Source: Bizionia saleffrena
Lineage (GTDB): Bacteria; Bacteroidota; Bacteroidia; Flavobacteriales; Flavobacteriaceae
Direction: 5' to 3'
Assembly: GCF_008086175.1 (NCBI RefSeq)
Contig: NZ_VSKM01000010.1
Span: 62,001 to 126,000, forward strand
Length of the DNA: 64,000 bases
In this document: positions 18,799 through 27,695 of the stretch, piece after piece
Layout: the number at the start of each line of letters is the position of its first letter
Numbering within the stretch: the first letter of the stretch is position 1
Notes under the pieces: model-generated
What the model saw: the letters and a program-made list of their open reading frames with translations, nothing else
What the model was told of the DNA's origin: nothing
The model's database searches: none
Translations under genes and position numbers: made by a program

Positions 18799-19323
18799 AT
18801 GAAAAAACGCATTGCAGGAATTGTTATTATATGCCTTATGGTGGCTTGCACCTCGAACAAAGACTATTACTTAGTAAAATTTAGCTTGAGTAATTCTGAT
18901 AAAACCGGAGCGTCTTCAGGCTATATGAATTCTAAAGGAGATTTAATTATTCCTGTGGGAAAATACGATTATTGTTTTACCGACACCATTCGCGATTTAG
19001 GAATGGTCGTTGAAAAAGAAACGGGAAGAATTTTGGGTATTGATCGTAATGCCAATGAAATATTTGAGGTTTTTAAATACGATAATGGTCCTGATTTTGT
19101 AGAAAGCGGATTGTTTAGAATCCTTAAAAACGGAAAAATTGGTTATGCCAATACCAAAGGAGAAGTTATAATAGAACCTCAATTTGAATGTGCTTATCCG
19201 TTTGAAGGCCACTTTGCAAAAGTATCCAACACTTGCAAAACAGTTAACGATGGTGAATATACGGCTTGGGAAAGTGAGCACTGGTATCGCATTTCGAGAG
19301 ATGGAAAACGCGTAAAAAATTAA
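18799..19323 (+). CDS. WG-repeat lipoprotein
   Basis: A 174-residue protein with a lipobox (GIVIICLMVACTSN, Cys17). Two WG-like units are visible: GYMNSKGDLIIPVGKYD and IGYANTKGEVIIEPQFECAYPFEGHFAKV. WG repeats form beta-propeller or solenoid surfaces of unknown binding role. It starts the + strand run that leads into the P-loop and membrane genes. Confidence 0.8.
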   Translation: MKKRIAGIVIICLMVACTSNKDYYLVKFSLSNSDKTGASSGYMNSKGDLIIPVGKYDYCFTDTIRDLGMVVEKETGRILGIDRNANEIFEVFKYDNGPDFVESGLFRILKNGKIGYANTKGEVIIEPQFECAYPFEGHFAKVSNTCKTVNDGEYTAWESEHWYRISRDGKRVKN

Positions 19324-19347
19324 GATTCTTTTTATAAAATACCCCCT

Positions 19348-19935
19348 TTGAAAACCAACTTAACATACAATCCGTTTTCTGGTCTATTAGCCGAGGATAT
19401 CAACGCAGTTCTCGTGCCGCGATTTAATATGGAAGCCCTTATCTCAAAAATTAAACAACCCGAAGAATTACTTACTATTGAGTTTTTAGGGAAACAAGGC
19501 CGCGGAAAAACGACACATTTAAGGTCTGTGCACCAACAGTTAAAAGAGTTCCCTATCGTGTTTCTTAATGCGAAATCTTCAGCATCAGAAGTACTAAACC
19601 ATACTAAAGAAATTCTTTTCATAGATAGTATTCATCATTTAAAAATTAAGGAACGCTTACAATTATTTAAACAGAAGAAAACCATCGTTTACACCACACA
19701 TTACACCAGAAAATGGGAGTGTTTAATTGCTAAAAAAAAGATATATTCGTTTCAATTTAACGGGATTGAACCAGAAACACTTCAGCTGATACTAAATAAA
19801 CGTTTACTTTTAGCAACGCCTGAAGGTCTAGAATGCGAGAATCTATTTTCGGTAAAGGATTCCACGGTATTAATAAAAAAATTTAAAGACAATTACAGAG
19901 CAATTATTAACCATCTTTACGAAACCTATCAATGA
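19348..19935 (+). CDS. P-loop NTPase of unknown function
   Basis: A 195-residue protein starting at a TTG. A Walker A loop, GKQGRGKTT, is at about residues 48-56 and a Walker B-like EILFIDSIHH at 88-97. The N-terminus (NPFSGLLAEDINAVLVPR) and overall layout resemble compact AAA-like ATPases of the ExeA/MoxR sort, but the protein is short and has no recognised sensor motifs. Its last four bases overlap the start of the next gene (ATGA), so it is translationally coupled to the membrane protein that follows and probably acts with it. I do not recognise the family. Confidence 0.65.
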   Translation: MKTNLTYNPFSGLLAEDINAVLVPRFNMEALISKIKQPEELLTIEFLGKQGRGKTTHLRSVHQQLKEFPIVFLNAKSSASEVLNHTKEILFIDSIHHLKIKERLQLFKQKKTIVYTTHYTRKWECLIAKKKIYSFQFNGIEPETLQLILNKRLLLATPEGLECENLFSVKDSTVLIKKFKDNYRAIINHLYETYQ

Positions 19936-20930
19936 CTAAAACGATCTTTACACAAGAGTTTATAATAGAAAGCGTGTCTACGGCAAACGTGGTATCGGGT
20001 TACTGCACTATTTTGGCTTCGGAAACTATTCACGCCGATGGAATTACTGGAATGATTTATTTTGAAGCCAGAGGCCGAATGACGAGTCAAAAGGAACACG
20101 TGTTAACTATAGAATTGGCACACGACCAGGCTCTACATAAAAAGGAAACGTATACCCTTCCTTTTTCTTTTGATTTACCTGCGGACAGCATAGAATCCTA
20201 CAGCGGTAAAAACGTGAGCTTTTCTTATAGTTGCGACATTATACTGGCTATTAATGAAAACGATAGCAGTACAATAGAAAGAAGCGCATTTACCAAGATA
20301 AAAGCGGTAGTAAGCTCTAAAAATGAAATAAAAACCACGCATTATTTTAACTTCGAAAACAAAAACAGACCTTATGAAGTATTTGAAATTAAGGAGAAGT
20401 TTTATTTGCAGACCAATTTGTTTATCTCCTTAATTTTTATCTTAATTTTTGGCGCTATATACAGCTATTATATACCCGATTTTAATACTCTATATATAGT
20501 TTTAGGTGTTATTTTAGTTTTTCTTTTAGTTTTTGTTAGTAATCAATTTATTAAAGGTGCGCTGGGAAAAGTATCTCTAGAAACGTTACAAAATGACGAC
20601 GGCTTTTATTGCAAAATTTACAAAACCAAGAAATTTAATTTATCTAACCAAACGCTCTATTATGAAATTATAGAAGAAGTCACAGATTCTAGAGGCTCAT
20701 CAACGTCGACCGCTATAGAAACCATCTTTACATCGCATAAAAAACCATTAACAGATTTTAGAGACACCTCTACCATACAATTCAATTACCCTCAAGAAAG
20801 TGGCTTACAATCGGTAAACTATAAGGATGTTTCTATTTTTTGGCGCGTGGTTTTAGAAGGTAATTATTATGGTAATAAAATGAAATATTCAAGAAAATTT
20901 AAAGTCGATAAACGAAATCCATCAGTTTAG
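19932..20930 (+). CDS. Two-helix membrane protein with beta-rich N-terminal domain
   Basis: A 332-residue protein. Residues 1-140 are beta-rich with alternating hydrophobic strands (FIIESVSTANVVSGYCTI, LTIELAHDQALHKKETYTLP, NVSFSYSCDIILAI), a pattern resembling arrestin-like sandwiches such as SpoOM. Two adjacent membrane helices follow at about 162-205, then a second beta-rich domain (ETIFTSHKKPLTDF, IFWRVVLEGNYYGN). It is coupled by a 4-base overlap to the P-loop ATPase. The arrestin comparison is inference only; no function is assigned. Confidence 0.6.
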   Translation: MTKTIFTQEFIIESVSTANVVSGYCTILASETIHADGITGMIYFEARGRMTSQKEHVLTIELAHDQALHKKETYTLPFSFDLPADSIESYSGKNVSFSYSCDIILAINENDSSTIERSAFTKIKAVVSSKNEIKTTHYFNFENKNRPYEVFEIKEKFYLQTNLFISLIFILIFGAIYSYYIPDFNTLYIVLGVILVFLLVFVSNQFIKGALGKVSLETLQNDDGFYCKIYKTKKFNLSNQTLYYEIIEEVTDSRGSSTSTAIETIFTSHKKPLTDFRDTSTIQFNYPQESGLQSVNYKDVSIFWRVVLEGNYYGNKMKYSRKFKVDKRNPSV

Positions 20931-20938
20931 TATTTAAC

Positions 20939-21067
20939 ATGGTACACCATTTTTACACGTCTGTTTTTAACGGCATTTTTACAGTTTTAGACACGTTGAA
21001 TAGGAATGAAATGATGCTAAAAAAACATCAAGAATCCATCAAAAAAAACAATCTTTATATAATTTAA
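20939..21067 (+). CDS. Small ORF, 42 residues
   Basis: ATG at 20939, eight bases after the stop of the 332-residue membrane protein, opens a 42-codon frame (MVHHFYTSVFNGIFTV..., ending KKNNLYII). It is compact with its neighbour and on the same strand, but there is no clear ribosome-binding site and no recognisable motif. It may be a real small protein or chance. Confidence 0.3.
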   Translation: MVHHFYTSVFNGIFTVLDTLNRNEMMLKKHQESIKKNNLYII

Positions 21068-21091
21068 AGGCACTACTATGAACTCTAAACT

Positions 21092-21217
21092 ATGAAAAAT
21101 AATTCGTTTTGGGATACCGTCTCCAATTACTTAAAATTTCAAATAATTGCTGGTGCTATAATTTTTGTCGTGGTTATAATTTGTGCTATTGCAAAATCGT
21201 TTTTATACCTCTTTTAG
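21092..21217 (+). CDS. Small single-helix membrane protein, 41 residues
   Basis: ATG at 21092 opens MKNNSFWDTVSNYLKF, followed by one clear membrane helix (IIAGAIIFVVVIICAIA) and the C-terminal tail KSFLYLF before a TAG. A short amphipathic N-terminus, a central helix and a basic residue after it are what a real small membrane protein looks like. It lies between the P-loop/membrane gene pair and the DUF2157 trio, in the same direction. No family was recognised. Confidence 0.45.
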   Translation: MKNNSFWDTVSNYLKFQIIAGAIIFVVVIICAIAKSFLYLF

Positions 21218-21385
21218 GCAAAAGACAACAAAAATTTAGATACGACATATATAAAACACCTGTTTTAATACTTTACCAAAGTGAACAGCATTGTTGTGAC
21301 GTCTAGTTTTTTTTTATATAAAAATTGATACTCATAACACATCACACTGTGGCGGTATAATAAAACGGTCCAAATAATTAAACGT

Positions 21386-22336
21386 ATGGCAAAAATTGAA
21401 AGAGACGACATCCAAATAATAAGTCGACATAGTAATTGGTCTGTAAAAAACATAGACCAAACGCTTAAAGAAAACATCTACAGCACTAAAGAAGCTTGGC
21501 AGAAGTTCCTTAGACTATTCTTTATCAGTTTAGGCGTTAGCTTTACAATAGCAGGAATTATTTTCTTTTTTGCTTACAATTGGGCGCACCTCGATAAATT
21601 CTTTAAAATTGGATTAGTTGAAGGTTTAATAACCGCAACTACTTTAGTAATTTTATTCTCTAAATTAAGTCATGATATTAAAAACATAATACTAACTGGC
21701 GCAGCAATGTTAGTAGGTGTTTTATTTGCAATTTTTGGTCAGATTTATCAAACAGGAGCTAATGCGTACGACTTTTTTCTGGGTTGGACTTTACTTATAA
21801 CCTTGTGGGTTGCTGTTTCAAATTTCGCTCCTTTGTGGCTTATTTTCATCCTCTTAACAAACACCACAATCGTATTATATTCGCAACAAATAGCACATAA
21901 CTGGTCTTTTGTTTTTATAACGACTTTACTATTCTCCTGTAATAGTGTGTTTTTAATAGCAACTCTATTTATAAACAAAATTAATAACGCCTTAAAGCCG
22001 CCACGTTGGTTTACAAATAGCTTAGCATTGGCCGTTGTTACTTCAAGTACAATTGGTATTAGTTTTGGTTTATTCGATAACTCTAAAGGTACTTTATTTG
22101 TATTACTTACAGTAAGTCTACTAGCTTATAGTGCAGGAATATGGTACGGATTAAAAGCAAGAAATGGTTTTTATCTCTCAGTGATTCCGTTTAGTGTAAT
22201 CGTTATTATTTCTGCATTGCTCATTAAATTATCTGATGATTTTGGTATGTTTTTCTTAATTACCATATTCGTTATTACCAGTGTAACCTTAGTTATTAAA
22301 AACCTAATCAATCTTCAGAAAAAATGGATAAATTAG
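21386..22336 (+). CDS. DUF2157-type membrane protein
   Basis: A 316-residue protein with a soluble N-terminus (KIERDDIQIISRHSNWSVKNIDQTLKEN) and about nine membrane helices. The segment FFAYNWAHLDKFFKIGLVEG is the DUF2157 signature, followed by GQIYQTGANAYDFFLGW. In many bacteria this gene precedes a DUF4401 gene and a GDYXXLXY gene, exactly as here, so the three probably form a membrane complex of unknown function. It overlaps the next gene by 13 bases. Confidence 0.85.
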   Translation: MAKIERDDIQIISRHSNWSVKNIDQTLKENIYSTKEAWQKFLRLFFISLGVSFTIAGIIFFFAYNWAHLDKFFKIGLVEGLITATTLVILFSKLSHDIKNIILTGAAMLVGVLFAIFGQIYQTGANAYDFFLGWTLLITLWVAVSNFAPLWLIFILLTNTTIVLYSQQIAHNWSFVFITTLLFSCNSVFLIATLFINKINNALKPPRWFTNSLALAVVTSSTIGISFGLFDNSKGTLFVLLTVSLLAYSAGIWYGLKARNGFYLSVIPFSVIVIISALLIKLSDDFGMFFLITIFVITSVTLVIKNLINLQKKWIN

Positions 22337-23400
22337 CGCATAAAAAGGTCTTATTAGATACGATTCGTTTATCGGAAGGTGCAACATTTGAATGTAACGA
22401 AGAGGCTATTCTTGAAGAGTATACACAGAAAGTAGAGAACACTTCCAGTGAAGCGATTAAGGTACTTTCTGTTTTTGGAGGTTTATTTGCATCACTTTTC
22501 TTTATAGGCTTTCTGGCGATTACTGGTTTATATAACTCTGAAATAGGGCTTTTAATTTTCGGAGCCTCATTTATCATTGCGGCAACCGCAATAAACAAAG
22601 CAGTTTCTAAACTTATTATCGATACGATTAGCTTTTCTATGTATGCCATTGGTTTTATTCTATTAGCTTTTGGCCTATACGGTATGGATTTAGGTTATAA
22701 TTTTATTGTTATGCTATTCATAATAATAGCATTTAGCGCTTTGTATGTTACTCAGAATTATATGTTTTCATTTATTTCTATATTAATAATTAGTGGAGGT
22801 TTTCTTGCTTTAATCGTTTTAAATGACGTTTACACTGTCGTTCATCTATATATTGCAATGTGCACTTTGCTACTCACCTATGTCTTTCTAAATGAAGCTA
22901 AAATAATAGTGTCAAGTAAAAAACTATCGAAACTTTATAATCCATTAAAAACAGCGCTTATTTTCTCTTTGCTATTTGGTTTTATCACTCTTGGTGAAAC
23001 CATTTTAACTACAGAGCCCGTGCAAATGCTTTGGCTATCGTCTGTCGCTATAATCGCTATAATTTTATATTTAATATCCATAATTATTAAAATAAACGAG
23101 ATCGCAGAGGCTAAAACGAAAATAATTATTTACATATTGAGTGCTTTAATACTAAGCTCTACCCTATTTTTACCAGCAATTTCTGGCACACTTTTAATTA
23201 TATTATTAAGCGTATTGGTTAACTATAAAACAGGATTAGCCATCGGTATAATCGCTTTTATATATTTTACAATTCAGTATTATTACGACTTACATTTCAC
23301 CTTGCTAATCAAGTCGATCCTTTTACTGTCTTCTGGAATGGTATTTATTTTACTCTATCTATTCACTTCAAAACAGCTAAATTCTAATGAAAAAATATAA
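22324..23400 (+). CDS. DUF4401-type membrane protein
   Basis: A 358-residue protein with ten or more membrane helices after a 40-residue soluble start. It sits in the conserved middle position between DUF2157 and GDYXXLXY genes and overlaps both (13 and 14 bases), showing tight translational coupling. The family has no known function. Confidence 0.78.
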   Translation: MDKLAHKKVLLDTIRLSEGATFECNEEAILEEYTQKVENTSSEAIKVLSVFGGLFASLFFIGFLAITGLYNSEIGLLIFGASFIIAATAINKAVSKLIIDTISFSMYAIGFILLAFGLYGMDLGYNFIVMLFIIIAFSALYVTQNYMFSFISILIISGGFLALIVLNDVYTVVHLYIAMCTLLLTYVFLNEAKIIVSSKKLSKLYNPLKTALIFSLLFGFITLGETILTTEPVQMLWLSSVAIIAIILYLISIIIKINEIAEAKTKIIIYILSALILSSTLFLPAISGTLLIILLSVLVNYKTGLAIGIIAFIYFTIQYYYDLHFTLLIKSILLLSSGMVFILLYLFTSKQLNSNEKI

Positions 23401-23887
23401 ATGGATCATCATACTACTAAACCTTATTATTGTATTGGTAGTATTTAACAATTCTGTAGTAAAAAAGGAAACCTTACTTACCGATGGAACGCTTATTTTA
23501 TTAGAATTAACCCCAGTAGATCCACGCTCGTTAATGCAAGGCGATTATATGGATTTACGCTATGCCATCTCAGACAATCTTAACGACAATTACGACAATG
23601 AGGATAGCTCTAAAAGAGGCTTTTGCGTTGTTACTTTAGATGATAACAAAGTTGCTAAAAGAGTACGTCTCCAAAACCATAAAACTCCGCTTAACAGAAA
23701 AGAGTTTCTTATAGAATACAACGCGAGACAATGGAACGGTATTACTATTGGTGCCGAATCTTTCTTCTTTCAAGAGGGCACGGCAGAAAAGTACGAGAAT
23801 GCTAAATATGGCGGTCTAAAAATAGACAGTGAAGGCAACAGTTTGTTAGTGGGCTTGTACGATGAAAACCGAAATAAAATTGAATAA
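23387..23887 (+). CDS. GDYXXLXY-domain membrane-anchored protein
   Basis: A 166-residue protein with one N-terminal membrane anchor (WIIILLNLIIVLVVFNNSVV) and the family-naming motif GDYMDLRY at residues 52-59, preceded by LTPVDPRSLMQ. The rest faces the periplasm. It is the third gene of the DUF2157/DUF4401/GDYXXLXY set. Function is unknown. Confidence 0.88.
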   Translation: MKKYKWIIILLNLIIVLVVFNNSVVKKETLLTDGTLILLELTPVDPRSLMQGDYMDLRYAISDNLNDNYDNEDSSKRGFCVVTLDDNKVAKRVRLQNHKTPLNRKEFLIEYNARQWNGITIGAESFFFQEGTAEKYENAKYGGLKIDSEGNSLLVGLYDENRNKIE

Positions 23888-24026
23888 CCGCAACTATTTT
23901 ATACCATTATATAGAAACTCATTTACAAATTCGCGCCACAATCCGGTTTTTTTTCGCTCTTAATGTATTAAATTAGTTGTTTATAATAGCCGAAATCTCT
24001 TATCCCAAAAAACCACAATCCTTTTA

Positions 24027-24626
24027 ATGGAAAACGAATTTACAAAAGTGATGTCCGAAAGGTCTAATGAAGAATTAATAAAAATAGTAACTGTCGACAC
24101 TTCAAATTACAATGCAACAGCGATAGAAGCTGCACATTCTGAAATTGAAAAACGAGCTATTAATACCAGCGAATTTGAGGAGCTTAAGGAAAAAGCAACG
24201 CTTGTAAAAACGCAAGAAGTAAAAACGAGTAGTGTGGATTCTGGAGTTCGTCTTTTAAATTTTACAATCGATTTTATTGTTTGGTTAATTATAGTATTTA
24301 TAGGAAGCTTTATCATTGAGTACTTTATTGCCCCCTCTAGCCAATCGATGATTTCATTTTTAATTTATGCGCTCATTTTCGGAACCTACCTTGCCTATTA
24401 CGCTATTATGGAATTAAAGTTTCAAAAAACGGTAGGTAAGTTTATCACCAAAACCAAAGTGGTAAAACTAAATGGCGAAAAGCCCAAAAGTGGCGAGATT
24501 ATTAATCGCACCTTTTGTCGCTTAATTCCGTTCGACCGCATTTCGTTTGTCTTTACCAACAACGGATTTCACGATTATGTATCGAAAACAAAAGTGGTAA
24601 AAGATAGCGCAGTAAAAGAGTACTAA
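24027..24626 (+). CDS. RDD-family membrane protein
   Basis: A 199-residue protein. The first 65 residues form a charged helical domain (SNEELIKIVTVDTSNYNATAIEAAHSEIEKR). The RDD domain follows, starting VRLLNFTIDFIVWLIIVFIGSF, with helices and the conserved QKTVGKFITKTKVVKLNGEKP and INRTFCRLIPFDRISF. RDD proteins have been linked to ion transport; the substrate is unknown. It lies 139 bases after the GDYXXLXY gene and may share its transcript. Confidence 0.82.
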   Translation: MENEFTKVMSERSNEELIKIVTVDTSNYNATAIEAAHSEIEKRAINTSEFEELKEKATLVKTQEVKTSSVDSGVRLLNFTIDFIVWLIIVFIGSFIIEYFIAPSSQSMISFLIYALIFGTYLAYYAIMELKFQKTVGKFITKTKVVKLNGEKPKSGEIINRTFCRLIPFDRISFVFTNNGFHDYVSKTKVVKDSAVKEY

Positions 24627-24890
24627 TAGAAACCGTTTTTAACCCTTATTTAATCTTTACCGTTTCCTTCTAAAGATCACGTTGTAGCTTTTTAGGTTTT
24701 TAATCAATTGGAATTTTAAAAGCGAAATAAAAAATACAAACACAGTTCCTTTGCGGTTGCCATTCTATTTAAGTTCGGCGTGGCTCTGCTTTAACTAACC
24801 TTATATTTACAGCTGATTTGAGATGGATTCCGGATTTAGTTCCTAAAGCCCACTACTTTCTTAAACAATACTGCTCGTTGCACCGAGTAA

Positions 24891-25232
24891 TTACTTAATT
24901 AAAATCTCGTTTTTAACAATCACCGTTGTAATTTCCTGTAACAGTGCTTTTTGTTCCTCAAGAAACTGATGTATTTTAAACGGGGTGTCCATTATTTCAA
25001 TAAGATGCGGGTGTTTAAGGTGGCGCATTTCACTTGTACCCCAAATTATACTCTGATTTTTGAAATACCCCTTACTCACATTGAGATGCAAAACTTGTTG
25101 TAACCCAAAAGCCTTGGCCTTTTTTAAAAGTTCTGTTGAAAAATCTGAAGCATACATTTTTTTCCAAAAGGACTGATTTTGAATTTTTTGTCCGTTTTCA
25201 AAATAAATTCTTACGGTTATTAACTCTTTCAT
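24891..25232 (-). CDS. DUF190-family protein beside fluoride transporter
   Basis: A 113-residue ferredoxin-like-fold protein of the DUF190 family (ITVRIYFENGQKIQNQSFWKK, LLKKAKAFGLQQVLHLNVSKGYF). The family is often encoded next to fluoride channels (CrcB/Fluc). Its start overlaps the stop of the upstream ClC gene by four bases, so it is coupled to it, and a fluoride riboswitch heads the operon. A regulatory role in fluoride export is inferred from this neighbourhood. Confidence 0.82.
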   Translation of the reverse strand: MKELITVRIYFENGQKIQNQSFWKKMYASDFSTELLKKAKAFGLQQVLHLNVSKGYFKNQSIIWGTSEMRHLKHPHLIEIMDTPFKIHQFLEEQKALLQEITTVIVKNEILIK

Positions 25233-26533
25233 TTTTTAGTTCTTTTATTTTTAATTTCAGATAAATGCAAGCCTTTTTCACGTAGAAATAGATGATGCTT
25301 TGGACTTCCTATAATTTGAGAAGAATACACGCCAGAGTGCCCGGAAAACAGATAGGCTGTACAGCAAGCTAGTGCGATAAAAACACCTGGTTCGATCCCA
25401 AAAAGCTCTATTCCCATTATAGTACACGCTATTGGCGTATTAGTCGCTCCGGCAAAAACAGCGACAAACCCCATTCCTGCGAGCAACTCCATTGGCAAAG
25501 GAATAAACCAAACTAATACATTACCTAAGGCAGCACCAATAAAAAATAAAGGCGTTACTTCTCCACCTTTAAATCCCGCACCAAGTGTAAAGGATGTGAA
25601 TACTAATTTTAATAAAAAATCGTAAGAATTAAGGTTTACATTAAACGCGTCCACAATTGTTGGTATACCGAGCCCTATGTATTTTGTCGTTCCCACAAAA
25701 TAAATAGCTATTGCCAGTATAGTTCCACCAATAACCGGTCTTAAAGGCGGATAGTTTACATTATTTTTAAAAAGATTACTCCAAAAATGTGTAGATTTAG
25801 AAAAGAGCATTGCTACAAGACCAAAAATAATTCCAGCAAGCAAAGACCACAGTACATTTACTGGTGTCATTTCTGCAATCGCATCTATATGGTACTGTGT
25901 ATGAGAAATATTCCAAATGCTACAAAAATAATCAGCAAAAACCGCAGCCATAAAACTGGGGATAATGGCATCCAATCGCAATCTTCCTAAGACTAAAACT
26001 TCCAATGCGAAAATACCTCCGGCTAACGGCGTTCCAAATACAGATGCAAATCCGGCACTAATCCCAGCAATTAAAATAATCTTTCTATCGCGTTTTGACA
26101 GTTTAAGAACCTTTGTAAATCGATCTGCAATGGCGCCACCTATTTGCACCGCTGTTCCTTCACGACCCGCTGATCCACCAAATAAATGGGTTAAGATAGT
26201 TCCAAACAATACTAGAGGCACCATTCTAAAAGGAATGATTTTTTTTGGGGTATGAAATTCTTCGAGTAATAAATTATTGCCTTTTACGACACTATTTCCA
26301 TATAAATGATACGATAAACCAATGATAAAACCACCAACTGGTAATAGTGCTATAATCCATAAATGAGATTCGCGCCAATGTGTTGCCCATTCTAAACTCA
26401 ATAGGAAAAAAGCAGATATACTTCCTACTATAACGCCTAAAGTCAAACAGATTAAAATCCATTTTAAAAGATATAAAAAAGAGGGGATTTGCTCGAATGA
26501 GAATAAAAAACTTTTAATTCTATTTGCTTTCAT
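25229..26533 (-). CDS. ClC-family antiporter, probable fluoride type (CLC-F)
   Basis: A 434-residue membrane protein of the ClC fold. The canonical GSGIP chloride-selectivity loop is replaced by GNNLLLEE (from residue 85), and the second loop is GREGTAVQIG with the gating Glu125. The third is GGEVTPLFFIGAALGN. Loss of the Ser in the first loop is what separates fluoride/proton antiporters (CLC-F) from chloride ClCs. The upstream fluoride riboswitch and downstream DUF190 gene support fluoride export. Without structure or assay the substrate is an inference, but three lines agree. Confidence 0.85.
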   Translation of the reverse strand: MKANRIKSFLFSFEQIPSFLYLLKWILICLTLGVIVGSISAFFLLSLEWATHWRESHLWIIALLPVGGFIIGLSYHLYGNSVVKGNNLLLEEFHTPKKIIPFRMVPLVLFGTILTHLFGGSAGREGTAVQIGGAIADRFTKVLKLSKRDRKIILIAGISAGFASVFGTPLAGGIFALEVLVLGRLRLDAIIPSFMAAVFADYFCSIWNISHTQYHIDAIAEMTPVNVLWSLLAGIIFGLVAMLFSKSTHFWSNLFKNNVNYPPLRPVIGGTILAIAIYFVGTTKYIGLGIPTIVDAFNVNLNSYDFLLKLVFTSFTLGAGFKGGEVTPLFFIGAALGNVLVWFIPLPMELLAGMGFVAVFAGATNTPIACTIMGIELFGIEPGVFIALACCTAYLFSGHSGVYSSQIIGSPKHHLFLREKGLHLSEIKNKRTKK

Positions 26534-26571
26534 AGTGCCTTAAATAAATGATTCCACAGTGGCGTAAGCCA

Positions 26572-26627
26572 TTAAAAGTAGATGTCATTAGCTCCAAGCG
26601 GAACGGTTTAAGGCAGACCTCATTGCC
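26572..26627 (-). promoter_or_regulatory. Fluoride riboswitch (crcB motif)
   Basis: Read on the minus strand, from 26627 down, the leader starts GGCAATGAGGTCTGCC, then TTAAACCG, then a hairpin GTTCC-GCTT-GGAGC, then TAATGACATCTACT. It matches the fluoride riboswitch known from Thermotoga petrophila part by part: GGC.ATGAGG..  .GCC stem, the AAAC joining strand, second stem, and (T)(G/A)ATG..CTCTACT closing strand. The long-range stem ATGAGGTC/GACATC has one mismatch. It sits about 40 bases before the ClC-F start, so control is probably by access to the ribosome-binding site or by termination. Confidence 0.85.
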
Positions 26628-26639
26628 AATTTTGTCAGG

Positions 26640-26647
26640 CAAAGATA
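26640..26647 (-). promoter_or_regulatory. Bacteroidota -7 promoter element for the fluoride operon
   Basis: On the minus strand the leader contains TATCTTTG, matching the TAnnTTTG -7 element of Bacteroidota, 13-20 bases before the riboswitch begins. A T-run lies upstream; no clear -33 TTG was found. Confidence 0.55.
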
Positions 26648-26882
26648 AACAAAAAAAAAGTTTCATTACTCTTTTTCCAAAGAATTGAAAGAACGTGCTT
26701 AATTCATCGTTGTTTTCATACCTTTATAAACCCGTAGTAAACTCCAATATCTGCGTTTATTTTAATCAGAAATAAAGGCATTGTGTTTTGCTTCTTTTTA
26801 TTTTATACTCTCTTAGAAAACCGCGAAACACTTGTAAAAATACGGTATTCGAAATTTTTAATTCAGAATGTAATGAAACAAA

Positions 26883-27644
26883 ATGTTTAGACATCAAGGT
26901 AAAAGTAGGACTTTAAAACACAATCTGCGCATTGCCACGGTACTCTCTTTTGTAGCAGGTATTGTAAATGTTACAGGCTTTTTATCGTTTAAAGAGTTAA
27001 CCACTAATGTTACCGGTCATTTTGCACTATTTATTTATGATGTTGCCAATTTTAAATTCTGGAAAGGTACCATCTATTTTCTATATATTTTCTCGTTTCT
27101 TTTCGGATCCTTCTTATCCAGTTTACTTATTGAAAAATATAGAGGCAATAGAAAAATTAATGTTTTCGTTCTCCCTACAATAATAGAATCGCTCATTTTA
27201 ATAGCCATCGGACTCTCAAGCAATTTTTTTGAAATTAAATCGCCTAACGTCATTGTTTGTTTACTACTATTTGCTATGGGTTTACAGAACTCTTTTGTAA
27301 CAAAAATATCGAACGCCGTAGTGCGCACCACACACTTAACTGGTCTGTTTACAGATTTAGGTATCGATATTTCTCAGTTATTCTTTCCTAAATCTTATCC
27401 GCAGAGAGAAAAATTAAAAGCAAATATTAAGCTTAGAATTTATATTATTTCATTCTTTTTTGCTGGTGGATTACTGGGTGGCTTGTTATACTCTACAGCC
27501 GATTTGAAATTAAATACGCTTATTATTGGTGCTGTAATCTTACTAATAAGCTTATTTTACGACGATTTTAGATATAAATTAATAAAGACTAAAAGAAAAT
27601 ATAACTATAAAAAAAGGGCGCGTAAAAAACTATCAAATAAATAA
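26883..27644 (+). CDS. YoaK/DUF1275-family membrane protein
   Basis: A 253-residue membrane protein with about six helices. DUF1275 signatures are SFVAGIVNVTGFLSF, TTNVTGHFALF, LLFAMGLQNSFVTKISNAVVRTTHLTGLFTDLGIDI. The tail is strongly basic (KRKYNYKKRARKKLSNK). Transport function is suspected for the family but no substrate is known. A nine-unit CACTA repeat follows the stop. Confidence 0.86.
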   Translation: MFRHQGKSRTLKHNLRIATVLSFVAGIVNVTGFLSFKELTTNVTGHFALFIYDVANFKFWKGTIYFLYIFSFLFGSFLSSLLIEKYRGNRKINVFVLPTIIESLILIAIGLSSNFFEIKSPNVIVCLLLFAMGLQNSFVTKISNAVVRTTHLTGLFTDLGIDISQLFFPKSYPQREKLKANIKLRIYIISFFFAGGLLGGLLYSTADLKLNTLIIGAVILLISLFYDDFRYKLIKTKRKYNYKKRARKKLSNK

Positions 27645-27650
27645 CACCCT

Positions 27651-27695
27651 CACTACACTACACTACACTACACTACACTACACTACACTACACTA
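27651..27695. repeat. Pentanucleotide microsatellite, nine CACTA units
   Basis: Nine perfect head-to-tail CACTA units (45 bases) begin 6 bases after the DUF1275 stop. It is a simple-sequence tract prone to slippage. It lies outside any coding region, so length changes would not alter a protein. Confidence 0.95.

Noticed and set aside
21109-21306. 65-residue TTG-started frame
   Set aside because: It overlaps, in another frame, the better 41-residue membrane protein frame at 21092.
27651-27695. CACTA units as ends of a CACTA-type transposon
   Set aside because: It is a simple tandem microsatellite; no transposase or inverted ends are present and CACTA elements are plant transposons.
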